Below, one piece after another: positions 23,162 to 26,414 of a stretch of 26,414 nt of DNA. The stretch lies in assembly GCA_045606465.1 (NCBI GenBank), contig JAZURZ010000153.1, positions 1 through 26,414 on the forward strand, in the 5' to 3' direction. Every line of letters starts with the position of its first letter. The first letter of the stretch is position 1. A program made the translations under genes and the position numbers. The notes under the pieces are model-generated. The model was given only the letters and a program-made list of their open reading frames with translations, was not told the origin of the DNA and did no database searches. This DNA is from CAKSQL01 sp045606465. Its GTDB lineage: Bacteria; Bacillota; Clostridia; UBA1381.

Positions 23162-24292
23162 TTATTTAAACAAATCACGCATTTTATCTAAAAAGTTTTT
23201 TTGCTTTTTATAGTTTTTACCCTCTGAGACTGCTTCAAACTCCCTTAAAAGCTCTTTTTGTTTTGAGGTAAGTCCCTTGGGAACTTCAACATCTATTGTT
23301 ACAAATTCATCTCCCCTATTTTTACCTCTTATATAGGGAATTCCCTTTCCTCTCAAGCGAAACACAGATCCTGGCTGGGTGCCCTCAGGGATATCATATT
23401 CCACAAGACCGTCAAGGGTAGGAACTTTTACTGTTGCACCAAGTGTTGCATCAACAAAGGTGACAGGTAAATCAATATAGACATTATAGCCATCACGCTT
23501 AAACATCTGATGTGGCTTTACCCTGACAGTAATGAGCAAATCTCCTGCAGGACCGCCTCTTTCTCCAGGCTCGCCTCGTCCTGCAAGCTGCATGGTCTGA
23601 CCATTATCAATTCCTGCAGGAATATCAACCTCTATTGTCTTTGTTTTTCTTACCTTGCCGCTTCCATGACAATCCTTACAAGGGTCATTTATAATTTTTC
23701 CCTCTCCACGACATTGAGGACAGGTTGTTACATTTGTCATATATCCTAAAGGAGTTCTTGTCTGAGTCCTCACCTGACCGCTTCCGCCGCACTTTGGACA
23801 GGTAGAGCTTTGAGTTCCAGGCTTTGCTCCGCTTCCGTTACAGGTAGAGCATTTTTCCTGCTGAGTAAGAGTCATTTTCTTTTTGCAGCCAAATGCTGCC
23901 TCTTCAAAAGTAACATCAATAACCTGACGCACGTCCTGACCTCTTATTGGTCCATTTCTTCTTCTGCCACCGCCGCCAAAGCCGCCGAATATATCCGAGA
24001 AAATGTCACCAAAATCAAAACCGTCAAAGCCACCAAAGCCGCCCCCTCCTGCTCCGAAGTTAGGGTCAACTCCTGCATGGCCATATTGGTCATAGCGTGA
24101 CTTTTTTTCAGGGTCGGACAAAACTCCATATGCTTCATTTACTTCCTTAAATTTAGCCTCTGCTTCCTTATCTCCAGGATGCAAATCGGGATGATATTTT
24201 TTTGCCTCTCGTCTGTATGCTTTTTTAAGTTCATCCTCCGATGCTCCTTTGGAAACTCCAAGGACCTCATAATAATCTTTCTTATCTGCCAA
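23162..24292 (-). CDS. dnaJ: Chaperone protein DnaJ
   Basis: Hsp40 co-chaperone that stimulates DnaK and binds unfolded proteins. The 376 residues include a J domain with HPD at 34-36, a Gly/Phe-rich linker (about 75-115), four CxxCxGxG zinc motifs (CSTCNGSG, CPKCGGSG, CPQCRGEG, CKDCHGSG) and the C-terminal substrate-binding domains. I propose a TTG start at 24292, giving MADKKDYYEVLGV, because the ribosome site AGGTG lies 6 nt before it; the GTG start nine bases upstream would fall inside that site. It has its own sigma-A promoter and is separated from dnaK by about 1 kb of remnants. It probably leads a dnaJ-HisD-HisB transcript. Confidence 0.96.
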   Translation of the reverse strand: MADKKDYYEVLGVSKGASEDELKKAYRREAKKYHPDLHPGDKEAEAKFKEVNEAYGVLSDPEKKSRYDQYGHAGVDPNFGAGGGGFGGFDGFDFGDIFSDIFGGFGGGGRRRNGPIRGQDVRQVIDVTFEEAAFGCKKKMTLTQQEKCSTCNGSGAKPGTQSSTCPKCGGSGQVRTQTRTPLGYMTNVTTCPQCRGEGKIINDPCKDCHGSGKVRKTKTIEVDIPAGIDNGQTMQLAGRGEPGERGGPAGDLLITVRVKPHQMFKRDGYNVYIDLPVTFVDATLGATVKVPTLDGLVEYDIPEGTQPGSVFRLRGKGIPYIRGKNRGDEFVTIDVEVPKGLTSKQKELLREFEAVSEGKNYKKQKNFLDKMRDLFK

Positions 24293-24316
24293 TTTTTTCA
24301 CCTACCAAACGTTTTA

Positions 24317-24345
24317 ATTATATCAAAAATTTAAAGTCTTGTAAA
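24317..24345 (-). promoter_or_regulatory. Sigma-A promoter of dnaJ
   Basis: On the minus strand, TTTACA (24340-24345) and TATAAT (24317-24322) with a 17-bp spacer, 24 bp before the proposed TTG start. No CIRCE element (TTAGCACTC-N9-GAGTGCTAA) was found near it, so heat control through HrcA is not apparent for this gene. Confidence 0.72.
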
Positions 24346-24427
24346 TAGCTATTATAAACAAATTTAAAATATACAAAATCTTTTTTTAAGTTAGTCGAAC
24401 GAGAATAATCCGAACACGCATTAAAAG

Positions 24428-24502
24428 CCTTCTTAAAAAAATGGGAGTGTCCCCACAAAATCAGCAATGCTATTTGTTGGAACACACCATTTTATTTTTT
24501 AA
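24428..24502 (-). terminator. Long imperfect hairpin terminator
   Basis: On the minus strand, AAAATGG pairs with CCATTTT, and inside it TGTTCC with GGGACA (one G-U) and ACAAA with TTTGT. A run of seven T follows. It closes off transcripts from the remnant genes before dnaJ. Bases 24346-24427 hold no gene. Confidence 0.65.
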
Positions 24503-24509
24503 AAAAGAC

Positions 24510-24761
24510 TTATTTAACCTCGTATTCAATCTCAAAGATTTCCTCTTCTGGATTCTGCACTCTGTAAACCATCATGCCGCCTGCTTCAAGTGTTAAATTA
24601 ATGCAATCGGTGCTTTCATATGCACAATATTGTTCTCCGTCAGCTCTTGAAAACTTATACAAGCGATAGTTTTTACTAAGTGGCAAGGAAGGGAAAATTC
24701 TCCCCACTGCCATATTCATGAGAATAGATTTTTGTTGTAGATGCAACAAGTCCATTTGCAA
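24510..24761 (-). pseudogene. C-terminal fragment of an unrecognised protein
   Basis: About 80 codons open in frame, with a credible protein-like part from roughly residue 20 on (NYRLYKFSRADGEQYCAYE... to a glutamate-rich end, EEEIFEIEYEVK). The beta-strand-like ending with GGMMVYRVQNP recalls C-terminal domains of carbohydrate-active enzymes, but I cannot name one. There is no ribosome site or natural start; the first part of the frame overlaps the second half of the broken DMT gene in another frame. It is best read as the tail of a gene whose body was deleted, joined to the DMT remnant near 24690-24720. Confidence 0.45.
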
Positions 24762-25211
24762 GGAATGACAAAATTATAAATACGCAACATTTTTTCGAAA
24801 TTTTGTCCCCTTCCTTCATTTAGGTGTTAATTATAAGGGCAACTATGCTTAAGCAATTCTAAAGCCTGACAAAGGCTCTTTAAAAAGAATAGCCGAAACA
24901 CCTATAGGAACAAGCATTGCTAAATTGTTGACAAGACCTGTCACCGACAAGGGGCCTGCTGACAAAGCGGTTATATATGCAAGCTGATAAAGCACACTCA
25001 AGGTACCAAGAATCATACCCGCAACTATTGTAGCAGTTGACGCTCCCACAAGATACCTTGAAAAAACAATGGCTGCAAACATAAAAACAAAACCATTTAT
25101 TAAAATTCCATCAGTAGTATTATTTATGTTATCATTTCCAAGCTTTGACAAAAATACTGATTTTGCCGTCGCAATCAGACACAAAACACCAATCAACAAA
25201 TACTGAACCAT
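24676..25211 (-). pseudogene. Broken EamA/DMT-type transporter gene
   Basis: The first part (25211 to 24849, about 120 residues) is a good N-terminal half of a drug/metabolite transporter: four to five hydrophobic segments and the family-like NLAMLVPIGVSAILFKEPLSGFRIA. It then stops. In the next frame the expected continuation appears, LSIVALIINT, followed by an in-frame TAA. MKEGDKISKKCC then VFIILSFLANGLVASTTKIYSHEYG follows, which looks like the opening of the second half, ending at 24676. So the gene carries a small frameshifting deletion, a stop and a truncation of most of its second half. It lies between dnaK and dnaJ. Confidence 0.72.
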
Positions 25212-25248
25212 ACTTACACTCACTCTTTTATGTTTTTTACATTAAGAA

Positions 25249-25286
25249 GTTGCAGCAAAATGAAATTTTTTACATTTTGCTGCAAC
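25249..25286. repeat. Foldback related to the smc-ftsY element end
   Basis: A perfect 14-bp inverted repeat, GTTGCAGCAAAATG with its complement (25249-25262 with 25273-25286), and a 10-base loop. It differs by few bases from the foldback at 12270-12299 (GCTGTAGCAAAATG). It lies 60 bp beyond the dnaK stop, and no T-run follows, so it is more likely a repeat copy than a terminator. Confidence 0.6.
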
Positions 25287-25346
25287 ATTTACAGTTATAA
25301 GATACCACTATTGTCATAAAATGTCCAGCAAATATTGCCCTACATT

Positions 25347-26414
25347 TTAGTTGTTGTCATTATCTACCTCACGATAGTCTGCCTCATACACATTGTCGGG
25401 ACCTTGATTGTTTTCGCCTTGTGCCCCTTCTTTAAAATCATTAGGATTAAAGCCCGCTCCGCCTTGAGGATTTGCCTGCTGATAAAGCTTTTCAGAAACC
25501 TTATAAAATGCCTGCTGCAAGTTCTCTGTCGCTGCCTTTATAGCCTCGGTATCAGTTCCTTGCAAAGCCGCCTTTACCTTTTCAATCTCTGCCTTTACAG
25601 GAGCTTTGTCGTCCTCGCTCATTTTGTCGCCAATTTCATTTAATGTCTTTTCCGACTGATAAACAAGGCTCTCGGCATTATTTCTGGTTTCTACCTCTTC
25701 TTTACGCTTTTTATCCTCTTCTGCATATTTTTCTGCCTCTTTAACTGCTCTGTCAATATCTTCGTCGCTCAAGTTTGAAGAAGCTGTAATTGTAATCTTC
25801 TGTTCATTTCCTGTGCCCATATCCTTAGCTGAAACATTAACAATACCATTAGCGTCAATATCAAAGGTTACTTCAATCTGAGGCACGCCTCTTGGAGCAG
25901 GAGCAATTCCTGTAAGGCTAAATCTTCCAAGAGTTTTGTTGTACTGCGCCATGTCACGCTCGCCTTGGAGAACATGAACCTCAACGCTGGTCTGACCATC
26001 TGCCGCAGTTGAGAATATCTGCGATTTCTTTGTAGGAATGGTTGTATTTCTTTCAATTAATCTTGTAAAGACTCCGCCCATCGTTTCAATACCAAGTGAA
26101 AGAGGAGTTACGTCCAAAAGAAGAACACCAGTTTCCTCACCGCCGAGAACTCCTGCTTGTCTTGCAGCACCTACTGCAACACACTCGTCGGGGTTGATGC
26201 CCTTATGAGGCTCTTTTCCCATTTCCTTTTTAACAGCTTCCTGAACTGCGGGAATTCTTGATGAGCCGCCAACCAAAAGCACTTCATCTATTTGCGAAGA
26301 AGAAACCCCTGCATCACTCATTGCATTTCTTATGCAAGCAATTGTTCTGTCCACCAAATCAGCAGTAATCTCATCAAACTTTGCCTTTGTAAGGGTGATG
26401 TCCATATGCTTAAG
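25347..26414 (-). CDS. dnaK: Chaperone protein DnaK, partial (C-terminal part)
   Basis: Hsp70 chaperone. The visible 355 residues run from the end of the ATPase domain (KAKFDEIT, then LLVGGSSRIPAVQ) through the linker (GVLLLDVTPLSLGIETMGG), the substrate-binding beta domain (TKKSQIFSTAADGQTSVEV, LGRFSLTGIAPAPRGVPQIEVTFDIDANG), the helical lid and a Gly/Gln/Asn-rich tail ending in EVDNDNN. The frame is open to the window edge (three codons before the internal ATG at 26405), so the start, and any CIRCE or hrcA-grpE genes, lie outside. Normally dnaJ follows at once; here a broken transporter lies between. Confidence 0.97.
   Translation of the reverse strand, partial: LKHMDITLTKAKFDEITADLVDRTIACIRNAMSDAGVSSSQIDEVLLVGGSSRIPAVQEAVKKEMGKEPHKGINPDECVAVGAARQAGVLGGEETGVLLLDVTPLSLGIETMGGVFTRLIERNTTIPTKKSQIFSTAADGQTSVEVHVLQGERDMAQYNKTLGRFSLTGIAPAPRGVPQIEVTFDIDANGIVNVSAKDMGTGNEQKITITASSNLSDEDIDRAVKEAEKYAEEDKKRKEEVETRNNAESLVYQSEKTLNEIGDKMSEDDKAPVKAEIEKVKAALQGTDTEAIKAATENLQQAFYKVSEKLYQQANPQGGAGFNPNDFKEGAQGENNQGPDNVYEADYREVDNDNN

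Noticed and set aside
24302..24420. CIRCE or other heat-shock operator before dnaJ
   Set aside because: No TTAGCACTC-N9-GAGTGCTAA-like repeat was found.

Overview
The window is 26.4 kb of AT-rich chromosomal DNA from a spore-forming member of the Bacillota, most likely an uncultured gut-type Clostridia. The grounds are the gene content (SpoIID, acpP-rnc-smc-ftsY and ruvAB-queA neighbourhoods), strong AGGAGG-type ribosome sites, near-consensus sigma-A promoters, and GTG or TTG starts on some genes. No plasmid, prophage or CRISPR array is visible. Most genes are housekeeping; the accessory interest lies between them.

Layout. (1) 134-4362, minus: ruvA, ruvB, a cell-wall amidase and queA, read from one promoter at 4399-4428. 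(2) 4581-5876, plus: a CPA2-type cation/proton antiporter with a consensus promoter, ended by a hairpin that looks like a small IS3-type element. (3) 6006-6856: a four-helix-bundle (23S-IVP) protein, purine-tract/hairpin repeats, and a tRNA-Leu(CAA) whose acceptor stem has two mismatches. (4) 6857-9499, plus: valS. (5) 9699-10815, plus: a promoter, a roughly 199-nt structured RNA with a predicted pseudoknot and its own terminator, then a SLOG-family gene overlapping a small Cys-rich zinc-ribbon-like gene. (6) 10816-11327: hairpin-rich repeats and a second RNA-like segment with a strong terminator. (7) 11328-18150, minus: acpP, rnc, a radical SAM protein, smc and ftsY, with a roughly 300-bp MITE-like element between smc and ftsY. 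(8) 18329-19288, plus: a SpoIID-family protein. (9) 19476-21058, minus: a uracil/xanthine permease behind a leader that can form a four-segment attenuator. (10) 21166-24345, minus: dnaJ, then a HisD-like and a HisB-like gene, probably one operon. (11) 24510-25223: remnants of a broken DMT transporter and another gene. (12) 25347-26414: the C-terminal part of dnaK, running off the edge.

How the genes fit together. Blocks 1, 4, 7 and 12 cover recombination repair, tRNA modification and charging, fatty-acid carrier protein, RNA processing, chromosome condensation, SRP targeting and protein folding. The most unusual content is: the structured RNA plus SLOG/zinc-ribbon locus; the HisD/HisB-like pair, in which several residues normally bound to catalysis or metal are replaced in both proteins and no other his gene is nearby; the permease leader; and several miniature repeats placed at gene junctions. 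Identifications come from reading motifs by eye. No database search was run.
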